Part shown: positions 52,501 through 60,371 of the stretch, piece after piece | Position numbering within the stretch: the stretch's first letter is position 1 | Layout: the number at the start of each line of letters is the position of its first letter | Origin: Rummeliibacillus pycnus_B | GTDB taxonomy: Bacteria > Bacillota > Bacilli > Bacillales_A > Planococcaceae | DNA length: 64,000 nt | Reading direction: 5' to 3' | Assembly (NCBI RefSeq): GCF_050459865.1 | Contig: NZ_JBCMNM010000003.1 | Location: 1 to 64,000 of the forward strand | Notes under the pieces: model-generated | Database searches by the model: none | What the model was told of the DNA's origin: nothing | What the model saw: only the letters and a program-made list of their open reading frames with translations | Position numbers and translations under genes: made by a program

Positions 52501-52595
52501 TTGTTTATAGCTGAATAATTAGTTGGAGTAAATGGTGGTGGCGGTGAGGTTGAAAACGGCTTCCAAATGTATAAATTAATATTTGATAATGGCAT
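52479..52595 (-). CDS. 38-residue poly-proline leader peptide upstream of the EamA exporter
   Basis: The ORF starts at ATG 52595 with a very strong ATAGGAGGG 5 nt upstream and encodes MPLSNINLYIWKPFSTSPPP then PFTPTNYSAINKLILKTD. A TAGTATAAT -10 element (52640-52635) with TTACTA 18 bp further up can start the transcript. SPPPPF is a strong ribosome-stalling context that needs EF-P. Its last ten codons form one arm of competing hairpins before the exporter gene. It is too short for an enzyme and matches no known protein; a regulatory leader is the best reading. Confidence 0.55.
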   Translation of the reverse strand: MPLSNINLYIWKPFSTSPPPPFTPTNYSAINKLILKTD

Positions 52596-52783
52596 AATAA
52601 CCCTCCTATTTCTGATAGCATACTAATATTATTAATTATACTAAATAATTTTTGTTTTTAGTAAGAATTTTCAAATTACTTAAAGGGGCTACAATTTCCT
52701 CCGTTTATGGTGGTTATTATTTTATAAATTTAATGATAAAAAAAATGTAAGATAAATAATAATACAAATATTGGGGTGATGGG

Positions 52784-53512
52784 ATGATTATTCGACCAGC
52801 AAAAGAACTTTTTCTAGATGGGAATGATAAGGCGATATTACTCTTGCATTCTTACACTAGTCATACACGAGATATGAAAAAATTAGCTGAATACCTAAAC
52901 GAACATATTGGTTGTACTTGTTATGTACCGTTATACAAGGGACATGGTGGAAAACCAGAAGCCTTGCTAACTACTAATATCAATGATTGGTGGAAAGATT
53001 CACTAGAGGCATATTATTTTCTACAACAAAAAGGTTATAAAAAGATTTATCTTATTGGATTATCTGTAGGTGGTATCTTATCATTGAAATTAGCGCAGGA
53101 AGTGCAAATTGAACGACTTATTGTAATGTCAGTCCCAAAAGATCGGACGCCTAAACGATTAAAACAACGATTAATTGATTATTCAAAAGCATTTAAGCAG
53201 TTAGAAGGGAAAACATCTGAAGAGATTGCAAAAGAATTGTTGCCTTTTCAGGAAATGTCACTACATACATTTGAAACGTTCCAGCATTTTATTCATCAGA
53301 CAATAGATAATGTCTCGCAAATTACAGCCCCAATGGCAATCTATTATGGAAACAAGGACGATTCTTTGTATGTAGAAAGTGCAAGTTTGATATATGAAAA
53401 TGTAACTTCAAATGAGAAGCAAATAAAGTCTTTTCCAAACTCTACACATTTAATGACTTTAGGAAGAGATAAAGAATCAATTTTTGAAGAAGTAATGTCT
53501 TTTATTAAATAA
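52784..53512 (+). CDS. Carboxylesterase / alpha-beta hydrolase (Est30-like)
   Basis: A 242-residue alpha/beta hydrolase. The nucleophile elbow is GLSVGG in YLIGLSVGGILSLKLA (about residue 96), an oxyanion motif LLLHSYTSHTRD lies near residue 20, the acid is in YYGNKDDSLY (about 190) and the histidine is in FPNSTHLMT (about 222). Length and motifs match the Geobacillus Est30/monoacylglycerol lipase type that hydrolyses short to medium esters. Cytoplasmic. Start ATG with GGGGTGATGGG. Single gene. Confidence 0.87.
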   Translation: MIIRPAKELFLDGNDKAILLLHSYTSHTRDMKKLAEYLNEHIGCTCYVPLYKGHGGKPEALLTTNINDWWKDSLEAYYFLQQKGYKKIYLIGLSVGGILSLKLAQEVQIERLIVMSVPKDRTPKRLKQRLIDYSKAFKQLEGKTSEEIAKELLPFQEMSLHTFETFQHFIHQTIDNVSQITAPMAIYYGNKDDSLYVESASLIYENVTSNEKQIKSFPNSTHLMTLGRDKESIFEEVMSFIK

Positions 53513-53716
53513 TTTAAAGACTCTTGCTATAATTCATAAGTTTGAAGGGAATCGTAATAGCTTAAAATAAAAGGGTTTAAATCAAAAAAAGAATCAAGTT
53601 TTTCTGCAAAACTGAAGTTGGAGAAGGGGGAAATAGTTTTCGAATTTTAATAGAACCTAAAAAGAGTTATAATTAAATAGGAAGAAACTCAAAAGATAGA
53701 AGGTTGGATTTCAATA

Positions 53717-54013
53717 ATGGACGAGCAATTAGCAGATTGGATTACGCGTTTTCAAAAGGAGAAAGATATCGAGGCTCTAGCAAGTTTAAAAGACTATTGT
53801 TACGATATGATTGAACCTTTAATCGCGGAATTTACGGAGAAATATGGTGAAGATGCGGGAGAGTTATTACGTTTAAAATGGGATAAGAGATTTTATTTTA
53901 TTTTTACAAAGTATCAATTGAATGTTGGCTTGCCTTTAGACACTTTTGTCAGCAATACGTATCGCTTTTATTTTATGCAGGTTTTAAAAAAGGCAGGGTA
54001 TTTAAATAGATAG
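53717..54013 (+). CDS. Unknown 98-residue helical protein
   Basis: A small helical protein with no signal peptide. The end (LDTFVSNTYRFYFMQVLKKA) vaguely resembles region 2 of sigma-70-like factors (an F-x(4)-RFY-x-LK pattern), so a partial sigma- or anti-sigma-like role is thinkable, but I cannot assign a family. A weak ribosome binding site precedes ATG. A strong terminator shared with the converging mrp gene follows. The 53513-53716 gap shows nothing definite. Confidence 0.5.
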   Translation: MDEQLADWITRFQKEKDIEALASLKDYCYDMIEPLIAEFTEKYGEDAGELLRLKWDKRFYFIFTKYQLNVGLPLDTFVSNTYRFYFMQVLKKAGYLNR

Positions 54014-54038
54014 TAGGGTTGTGTTAGTGAAACACTAA

Positions 54039-54088
54039 ACATACAAAACCCTGGCTTGTTTAAGAACGAGTCAGGGTTTTTGTATGTT
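54039..54088. terminator. Long bidirectional terminator
   Basis: A long stem of AACATACAAAAACCCTG type (arms about 54036-54055 and 54067-54088, one bulge) lies between converging genes, ending in T runs in both directions and overlapping the mrp stop codon. Confidence 0.85.
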
Positions 54089-55133
54089 ATTGATAAATAA
54101 TATCTTCTGCTAGATGGGTAAATACTTCACCGATAATTGAGTCTTCGTCATAAACAGAAGAACCTGTATTTTCCTCAGGTTGAGCAAATGGAATTTGAGC
54201 AATGATATTTGTTTGAAGTTCATCTGCTAATTTTTCGGCACCACCTTGACCGAATAGATAGTTCTTTTCACCAGTTGAATTTTCAAAGTAAGCCATATTT
54301 TCAACAACACCAATAATGGTATGTTTGGTATGTTGAGCCATTAAACCTGCACGAGAAGCTACATGAGAAGCGGCATTGTGAGGTGTTGTCACAATTATTT
54401 CTTGAGCTTGTGGAATCATTGCCGCCACATCAATGGCAACATCTCCTGTACCAGGTGGTAAATCTAGTAGGAGATAATCTAATTCGCCCCAAACTGTGTT
54501 GACAAGGAAATTGCGAATCCATTTGTTGAGCATTGGGCCACGCCACATGACGGGTTGGTTATCATTTGTAAAAAAGCCCATCGACATGATTTTCACACCA
54601 TCACTCACAACAGGAATAGCTGTTTGGTCAAGCATTGTTGGTTTTTGATCAGTCTTCATCATAGCAGGAATACTAAATCCATAAATGTCTGCATCTAAAA
54701 TACCTACTTTTTTTCCTAGACGGGCAAGGGCAACCGCTAAATTAATCGTAACAGTTGACTTTCCGACACCGCCTTTACCACTGGTTACTGCAATAAATTT
54801 AACACCCGAATTGGGTAGAAGCATCTTAGGCATACCTTTTTCTGACACACTTTGTGATTTTAAAGAAGCTGTTAAACTGCGACGTTCGTTATCTGTCATT
54901 GAACCAAATTTGATCGAGACACTTGAAGCGCCAATTTCTTTTAAAGCTTGTTCAATATCTTGTTGAATTTTTGCTTTTAGTGGACAACCTTGAATGGTTA
55001 AGATAACGTCAAGTGAGATATGCGTACCGTCAACTTGAATATTGCGAACCATATTCAAGTCGACGATGCTTTTATGAAGTTCCGGGTCATCAATTTTCTT
55101 TAGTACATTTAAAATGTTCTCGTTTGTTAGCAT
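54087..55133 (-). CDS. Mrp/ApbC-type P-loop ATPase, iron-sulfur cluster carrier
   Basis: A 348-residue protein with an N-terminal MIP18-like domain (about 1-85, DPELHKSIVDLNMVRNI) and a deviant Walker A SGKGGVGKSTVTINLA at about 115. LDADIYGFSIPAMM and LLLDLPPGTGDVAID follow. Mrp proteins carry or deliver Fe-S clusters. The C-terminal CxxC of some members is missing. It is the third gene behind fdhF and DUF1641, so assembling clusters in the multi-cluster formate dehydrogenase is a plausible local job; it may equally be the general Mrp. Confidence 0.85.
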   Translation of the reverse strand: MLTNENILNVLKKIDDPELHKSIVDLNMVRNIQVDGTHISLDVILTIQGCPLKAKIQQDIEQALKEIGASSVSIKFGSMTDNERRSLTASLKSQSVSEKGMPKMLLPNSGVKFIAVTSGKGGVGKSTVTINLAVALARLGKKVGILDADIYGFSIPAMMKTDQKPTMLDQTAIPVVSDGVKIMSMGFFTNDNQPVMWRGPMLNKWIRNFLVNTVWGELDYLLLDLPPGTGDVAIDVAAMIPQAQEIIVTTPHNAASHVASRAGLMAQHTKHTIIGVVENMAYFENSTGEKNYLFGQGGAEKLADELQTNIIAQIPFAQPEENTGSSVYDEDSIIGEVFTHLAEDIIYQ

Positions 55134-55149
55134 ATAAGAAATCTCCTTA

Positions 55150-55626
55150 CTATTCTAAGCCTTTGCCAAGCCCTTTTAAGAAATGAATGCCAAAGTTTAG
55201 AGCGCGATTGATATCAGGATCTTTTAACAGTTTTACCAATTTGAAGACACTAACTTTTTCATCAGACTCTACCGCTTTGTTTGCTTCATCTAAGCCAGTA
55301 TTTAAACTCTCAACAAGTTTTGTTGTCGTTTCTGGATTCATTTCAGATAATACTCCAGCAACTCCCATTAAGTTGTTGATTATATTCGTAACGGGCTTCC
55401 GAGTCATTTGACCAAGTGCAATATGAGCTACTTCTTCTTTTGCTTCAATTAGTTTTGTAGCTGCTTCAAGTGCTCCGATATCATTTAATTCTGCCATGAT
55501 AGTAAAGACTTGATTAACAGTTTCTTCATTCTCAGAAAGTAGTTGTTTTAAATTCTCTAGCTTTTGTTCTTTAAGTTGTTCTTCTGTTAATTGTTGTTTA
55601 TTTATAGTTGTAATTGGTTTAGCCAT
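55150..55626 (-). CDS. DUF1641 protein, formate dehydrogenase partner
   Basis: A 158-residue soluble helical protein of the DUF1641 family, equivalent in position to YrhD/YjgD, which adjoin the formate dehydrogenases YrhE/YjgC in Bacillus subtilis. The family core is INNLMGVAGVLSEMNPETTT and the C-terminal DPDINRALNFGIHFLKGLGK. It is 4 bp from the fdhF stop. Thought to be an accessory or electron-transfer partner; the exact function is unknown. Confidence 0.85.
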   Translation of the reverse strand: MAKPITTINKQQLTEEQLKEQKLENLKQLLSENEETVNQVFTIMAELNDIGALEAATKLIEAKEEVAHIALGQMTRKPVTNIINNLMGVAGVLSEMNPETTTKLVESLNTGLDEANKAVESDEKVSVFKLVKLLKDPDINRALNFGIHFLKGLGKGLE

Positions 55627-55630
55627 TTTA

Positions 55631-58567
55631 TCACTCCCCTTCGTTATTTGTTGTTAAGTGAACGTAGTCAGGGCGATTCCATTTACGTTGTACTTCAACA
55701 CCATTTTGTGGATGACGTTTTTTATAACGTGGGTTAGTTCTAGGAAGTGGATTTTTTCCTTTTCGTTTCAACACTTCAACACGTACTTTTGTTTGTTTAT
55801 AAGCCGGTGTAGATGTACGAATGTCTGCAGCCGGACCTGTTAAGAAGTTGATTGCTGAATCTTTGCTAACAGAGTTCATTGGTATAAATAGTTCATTACC
55901 TTGAACGCGATCTGTTACTAGGGCATTTAATTTTAATGCGCCATATGGAGAAACTAAACGAAGAAGTGCTCCATCTTCAATGCCGCGTTCTTTTGCTAAT
56001 TCTGGTGATACTTCAACGAAAACCTCAGGTACTTTCGATTGAATACCTTTTGATTTATTTGTCATGTTTCCTTCGTGGAAGTGTTCAAGCACCCGACCGT
56101 TGTTAATATGGCAGTCATATTGTGCTTCGAATTCAACAGGTTTTACCCAATCATATAAAGCAAAACGAGCTTTTTTGTCAGGGAAGTTAAAACCATCTTC
56201 ATATAGTAAAGGTGTATCTTTACCATCAAGGCTACCCCAACAGAAGCTACCCCAATTTTCTAAAACATCGTAGTTTGCTTGAGCAAAGATTGGAGAAAGA
56301 CTAGCCATTTCAGCAAAGATTTCACTTGGGTGGCTGTAATTCCAATCTGCACCTAAGCGACGAGCTACTGCTTGGAGAATTTCCCAATCTGCTTTTGATT
56401 CACCGAGCGTTGGTAAGACTTGATATAGACGTTGAACACGACGTTCTGTATTTGTGAATGTACCTTCTTTTTCTAGAGAAGGTGCTGCAGGTAAAATTAC
56501 ATCTGCGTATTGTGCTGTACGTGATAGGAAACAATCTTGTACAACAAAAAAATCTAATTGTGAAAGAACTTCATCTATATGGTTTGCATTACAGTCTACA
56601 AGCGCCATATCTTCTCCAACTAAATACATAGCTTTCATTTTACCTTCCATAATCGCTTCTAACATTTCCATATTATTACGACCTGGCTGTAGTTGGATTT
56701 TCACACCATATGCTTCTTCAAATTTTGTACGTTCTATATCGTTTGTTACTTTTTGGTATCCTGGTAATAGGTTTGGAAGTGTACCCATGTCACAAGCGCC
56801 TTGCACGTTGTTATGACCACGAAGAGGGTAGGCGCCTGCACCTGGACGACGATAGTTACCAGTAGCTAAAAGAAGATTTGAAATAGCAGCTGATGTATCT
56901 GAACCACCTGTATTTTGTGTAACACCCATACCCCAAAGAATACAAGTACCGTCTGCATCACGAATCATTTCAGCAACGTTAATCAGAGTTTCTTTTGAAA
57001 TACCCGTTTTTTCTTCTGCATATTCAAGTGTGTATTTTTCAAGCACAGCTTTGTAATCATCGAAGAAATGCACGTTCTCTTTGATGAAGGCTTCATCATG
57101 CCAACCTTGATCAATCAAGAATTTTGTAACGGCCATTAACCATACTTGGTCTGTACCTTGTTTTGGATGCATGAAGATATCAGAACGTTCAGCCATTTCA
57201 TGTTTACGTACATCGGAGACGATTAATTTTTGACCATGTAATTTATGAGCACGTTTTACTCGAGTAGCTAAAACAGGGTGACCTTCTGTAGGATTTGCAC
57301 CAACAATAATGACAAGACCAGCTTTTGCTATATCTTTGATTGTTCCTGCATCACCACCCAAACCAACTGTACGTAATAAACCGTCTGTAGCTGGAGATTG
57401 ACAATAACGAGAACAGTTATCGATGTCGTTTGTTTCGAACAATTGACGTGCCATTTTTTGAATTAAGTAGCTTTCTTCATTCGTAATCTTGGAAGAAGAG
57501 ATAAAACCAACAGAACCTGAGCCATATTCTTTTTGAATACCACCAAGTTTAGTAGCAATCAAGTCAAGTGCTTCGTCCCAAGATGATTCAACAAATTCAT
57601 CATTTTTACGAATTAAAGGTTTTGTAATACGTTCTTCAGAGTTGACGAAGTCCCAACCGAATTTACCTTTTACACAAGTAGAAATGGCATTTACAGGACC
57701 TTCAGAAGGTTGAACTTTTAAGATTTTGCGACCTTTTGTCCAAACTTCAAACGAACAACCTACACCACAGAAAGTACAAACTGTTTTTGTTTTTTTAGTA
57801 CGTTTACTACGCATGGAGGCTTCGATTTCAGAAATCGCGAAGATACCGCTATATCCTGGTTCAACGTCTTTAATTAAACCGATCATCGGTTCTAACATAT
57901 CCTGTTTAAGCCCAGTCATAAAACCAGCTTCTCCAAGCATTGATTTTTCCATTAATGCGTTACAAGGACAAACTGTTACACATTGTCCGCAACTTACACA
58001 TGAAGAATCGTTAATATCAACGCCTTCATCCCAAATTACGCGTGGTCTTTCTGCTTCCCAATCTAGTGATAATGTTTCGTTAACTTGTAGGTTTTGACAG
58101 ACTTCTACACATTGTCCACATGCGATACATTGGTTCGGATCATAACGATAAAATGGATGTGACATGTCCACTTCGTTTGCTGCAACTTTTGGTTCGTAAG
58201 GATATTTTTGATGTTCGATTTCCATTAATTCTGCTGTGTTGTGCAATGTACAGTTTCCGTTGTTATTATCGCAAACTGTACAGTATAGCAAGTGATTTTC
58301 TAGTAGACGGTCCATTGCTTCTGTTTGTGCAGTTTTTGCTCTTTCAGAAGTAAGTAGGACGTCCATACCGTCTACTGCTTTTGTTGAACAAGAACGAACC
58401 AATTTACCATTAACTTCAACGATACATGTATCACATGTTTCTATAGGATCTACAGATGGTACATGACAGATTTGTGGATGGGCGATGTCATTTTGATTAA
58501 TCGTATCAAGGATTGTAGCTCCTTCTGCTACATCATACGGTACGCCATTAATTTTAATTTTAGTCAA
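55631..58567 (-). CDS. fdhF: Formate dehydrogenase catalytic subunit (molybdopterin, multi Fe-S)
   Basis: A 978-residue enzyme oxidising formate to CO2. It has an N-terminal [2Fe-2S] domain (Cys residues about 34-60), a His-Cys3 cluster motif (HLLYCTVCDNNNGNC, about 92-106), two [4Fe-4S] sets (CIACGQCVEVC and CVSCGQCVTVCPC, about 147-200) and the CTFCGVGC cluster near 265. The bis-MGD catalytic domain follows, with the active-site cysteine in NCSRYCQSP (about 390), not selenocysteine. No membrane segment, so cytoplasmic. TTG start with TAGGAGG. First gene of fdhF-DUF1641-mrp. Confidence 0.93.
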   Translation of the reverse strand: MTKIKINGVPYDVAEGATILDTINQNDIAHPQICHVPSVDPIETCDTCIVEVNGKLVRSCSTKAVDGMDVLLTSERAKTAQTEAMDRLLENHLLYCTVCDNNNGNCTLHNTAELMEIEHQKYPYEPKVAANEVDMSHPFYRYDPNQCIACGQCVEVCQNLQVNETLSLDWEAERPRVIWDEGVDINDSSCVSCGQCVTVCPCNALMEKSMLGEAGFMTGLKQDMLEPMIGLIKDVEPGYSGIFAISEIEASMRSKRTKKTKTVCTFCGVGCSFEVWTKGRKILKVQPSEGPVNAISTCVKGKFGWDFVNSEERITKPLIRKNDEFVESSWDEALDLIATKLGGIQKEYGSGSVGFISSSKITNEESYLIQKMARQLFETNDIDNCSRYCQSPATDGLLRTVGLGGDAGTIKDIAKAGLVIIVGANPTEGHPVLATRVKRAHKLHGQKLIVSDVRKHEMAERSDIFMHPKQGTDQVWLMAVTKFLIDQGWHDEAFIKENVHFFDDYKAVLEKYTLEYAEEKTGISKETLINVAEMIRDADGTCILWGMGVTQNTGGSDTSAAISNLLLATGNYRRPGAGAYPLRGHNNVQGACDMGTLPNLLPGYQKVTNDIERTKFEEAYGVKIQLQPGRNNMEMLEAIMEGKMKAMYLVGEDMALVDCNANHIDEVLSQLDFFVVQDCFLSRTAQYADVILPAAPSLEKEGTFTNTERRVQRLYQVLPTLGESKADWEILQAVARRLGADWNYSHPSEIFAEMASLSPIFAQANYDVLENWGSFCWGSLDGKDTPLLYEDGFNFPDKKARFALYDWVKPVEFEAQYDCHINNGRVLEHFHEGNMTNKSKGIQSKVPEVFVEVSPELAKERGIEDGALLRLVSPYGALKLNALVTDRVQGNELFIPMNSVSKDSAINFLTGPAADIRTSTPAYKQTKVRVEVLKRKGKNPLPRTNPRYKKRHPQNGVEVQRKWNRPDYVHLTTNNEGE

Positions 58568-58588
58568 GGTTATTCCTCCTATTGCTCT

Positions 58589-58606
58589 TTGTCACTCAAA
58601 TGACAA
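58589..58606. promoter_or_regulatory. Palindrome TTGTCA-N6-TGACAA before fdhF
   Basis: A perfect inverted repeat 22 bp before the fdhF start codon. A second near-identical site (TTGTCA-N6-TGACAT) lies at 58765-58782. The spacing recalls CRP/FNR or Rex sites, but the half-site is not the standard one. Confidence 0.5.
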
Positions 58607-58664
58607 CAGGTTAATACTTATGGTAAAGCGGGAATAGTTTATCTAGTTGGTTACTATGATTAAT

Positions 58665-58702
58665 TTGTCTTGTTATAAATTGTTAATATTGTCTTGTTAT
58701 AA
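58665..58702 (-). promoter_or_regulatory. Two direct copies of TTATAACAAGACAA in the fdhF upstream region
   Basis: The 14-bp word occurs at 58665-58678 and 58689-58702 (minus-strand orientation), 24 bp apart, and an 11-bp version (ATAACAAGACA) occurs at 59136-59146 reading toward DUF2294-fdhD. All three point toward the gene they precede. A shared regulator for both divergent transcripts is inferred. Confidence 0.55.
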
Positions 58703-58782
58703 TTTCAATTCCCGATTTATCGTGTTTCTATATCAGAGGGGATTAAGAAACGTACATTAACGAGTTGTCATATTGTTGACAT

Positions 58783-58848
58783 TGCTCAAAAAATAAAAAA
58801 TCCACCATGAAACGGCATGATTTCTCATGCTGATTATTCATGGTGGAT
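58783..58848 (-). terminator. Strong terminator-like hairpin in the fdhF upstream region
   Basis: Outer arms ATCCACCATGAA (58800-58811) and TTCATGGTGGAT (58837-58848) enclose an inner stem GCATGA/TCATGC. On the minus strand it is followed by TTTTTTATTTTTT. No gene ends here; it lies 216 bp before fdhF on the fdhF strand, so it may be a leader attenuator or an insulator. The remainder of the gap 58849-59181 has a small hairpin TAGCA-GGCCT-TGCTA at 58858 and AT-rich sequence. Confidence 0.6.
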
Positions 58849-59181
58849 AAAATTCCTAGCAGGCCTTGCTAAAAACTCAATCTACTTTTATTTTTTTATT
58901 TAATATAACAATAGAACTCAAATATTAAGATTCACTATGCGAATAGTTAAACTTTAGTCGTTTAAAACCATGACATAATAATCAAAATACCTCAATTCCA
59001 TTTGTAATATCCCTTATTATAGCCCCTTCATTCAAAATGGACAATAATTAAAATAAATTTTTATCAATAATTATTTTCTCTTTAATTTTTTTTCAAGTTG
59101 CTATATCATTAACAAACTGTAAGGGTGGTCAAACGATAACAAGACATAAAAAAGTTTAATTACGTTGGGAGAATCGTCAAA

Positions 59182-59529
59182 ATGTCAAAAAAAGTGCATG
59201 AATTTAACGACATTATTCGAAAACTACGCAAAGATTTATTTGGAAAAGGACCAGAGAGTATTCATACTGTTTTCATTGATAACATGGCTGTTTCAACTTT
59301 GTATGGTAATATAACACCGACAGAAAAGTTTATTGCGCGTACTCCAGAAGGGGTAAAAATGGTCCATGCTGCACGTACAAGTATGATTCAAGAGATGTAT
59401 ACTAAAGCAGCCCCTGAAGGCATGGAAGAATTGATGGGCACTAAGTTTCTCCATTTATTTTCAGATATCAAAATTGAAGAAGATGTTGCTATTTCTGTAT
59501 TTGTTTTTGAAGATAATATTAGTAAATAA
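59182..59529 (+). CDS. DUF2294 family protein
   Basis: A 115-residue soluble protein of the DUF2294 family, recognised from VHEFNDIIRKLRKDLFGKGP and the middle VHAARTSMIQEMY. Family members occur next to formate dehydrogenase genes in Bacillales and sometimes in several copies per protein. Function unknown. 12 bp before fdhD, with GGGAG upstream; divergent from fdhF. Confidence 0.8.
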   Translation: MSKKVHEFNDIIRKLRKDLFGKGPESIHTVFIDNMAVSTLYGNITPTEKFIARTPEGVKMVHAARTSMIQEMYTKAAPEGMEELMGTKFLHLFSDIKIEEDVAISVFVFEDNISK

Positions 59530-59541
59530 AGGGGATGCCTT

Positions 59542-60351
59542 ATGAAAAGAGCAGTAACACGAGAGATTCTACGTGTTGAAAATAATCAAATCAAAGAAAT
59601 AGAAGATATAGTTGTCACAGAATACGCTGTCACAGTTAAGATTAATCAGCAAGAATTTGTTACGATGGTTTGCACACCGGAGTATGTAGAAGATATGGTG
59701 ATTGGATATCTAGCTTCCGAGCGAATAATTCGCAGTTTCGAAGACATTGAAGAAATTTGGTTTCAAGAAAAAGAGGGGTTTGTGCATATTAAAACAAAGC
59801 AAGTTAACCCTTATTATCAACAAATTCAAAACAAACGGTACATTACTTCTTGTTGTGGCATGAGCCGCCAAGGGTTTGTTTTTGCTAATGATGCATTAGT
59901 AGCCAAAAAAATGGAAGATGTTCATGTGCGTATCACAACAGATGATTGTTTTCGATTAATGCGCGATATGCAGGATTCTGCTGTGACATTCCAAAAAACT
60001 GGTGGTGTTCATAATGCTGCGCTCTGTGATGTGAATGGTATTATATTAAGTCGGATGGATATTGGACGCCATAATGCTTTGGACAAGATTTATGGATATT
60101 GCCTACGAAACAACATCAGCATTCAAGACAAAATTGTCGTATTTAGTGGACGTATTTCATCTGAAATTTTACTTAAAGTGACAAAAATCGGCTGTGAAAT
60201 TGTTCTGTCCAAATCAGCTCCAACAGAGTTGGCATTGCAATTGGCGGAGCAACTTGGTATTACGACGGTAGGCTTTATTCGTCACAATACACTTAATATT
60301 TATACACACAAAGAGCGTATTCAATTACCTACAAATGAACCAATCGACTAG
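59542..60351 (+). CDS. fdhD: Formate dehydrogenase accessory sulfurtransferase FdhD
   Basis: A 269-residue protein that transfers sulfur from a cysteine desulfurase to the molybdenum cofactor of formate dehydrogenase. Motifs: YVEDMVIGYLASERII, the redox cysteine pair in YITSCCGMSRQGF (about residue 108), TGGVHNAALCD and DIGRHNALDKIYG. Complete length. Directly relevant to the fdhF gene read in the opposite direction. Its stop is 20 bp before the moaA start, so the two are probably co-transcribed. Confidence 0.95.
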   Translation: MKRAVTREILRVENNQIKEIEDIVVTEYAVTVKINQQEFVTMVCTPEYVEDMVIGYLASERIIRSFEDIEEIWFQEKEGFVHIKTKQVNPYYQQIQNKRYITSCCGMSRQGFVFANDALVAKKMEDVHVRITTDDCFRLMRDMQDSAVTFQKTGGVHNAALCDVNGIILSRMDIGRHNALDKIYGYCLRNNISIQDKIVVFSGRISSEILLKVTKIGCEIVLSKSAPTELALQLAEQLGITTVGFIRHNTLNIYTHKERIQLPTNEPID

Positions 60352-60371
60352 AATGAAAGAAGGAGATTAAA

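Noticed and set aside
56064..58353. Several plus-strand ORFs of 69-123 codons inside fdhF
   Set aside because: Antisense shadows of a well-conserved formate dehydrogenase; none has a ribosome binding site or recognisable domain.
58783..58872. Known Moco riboswitch before fdhF
   Set aside because: The two-tier hairpin does not show the conserved bases of that RNA class as I know them; kept only as an unexplained terminator-like structure.
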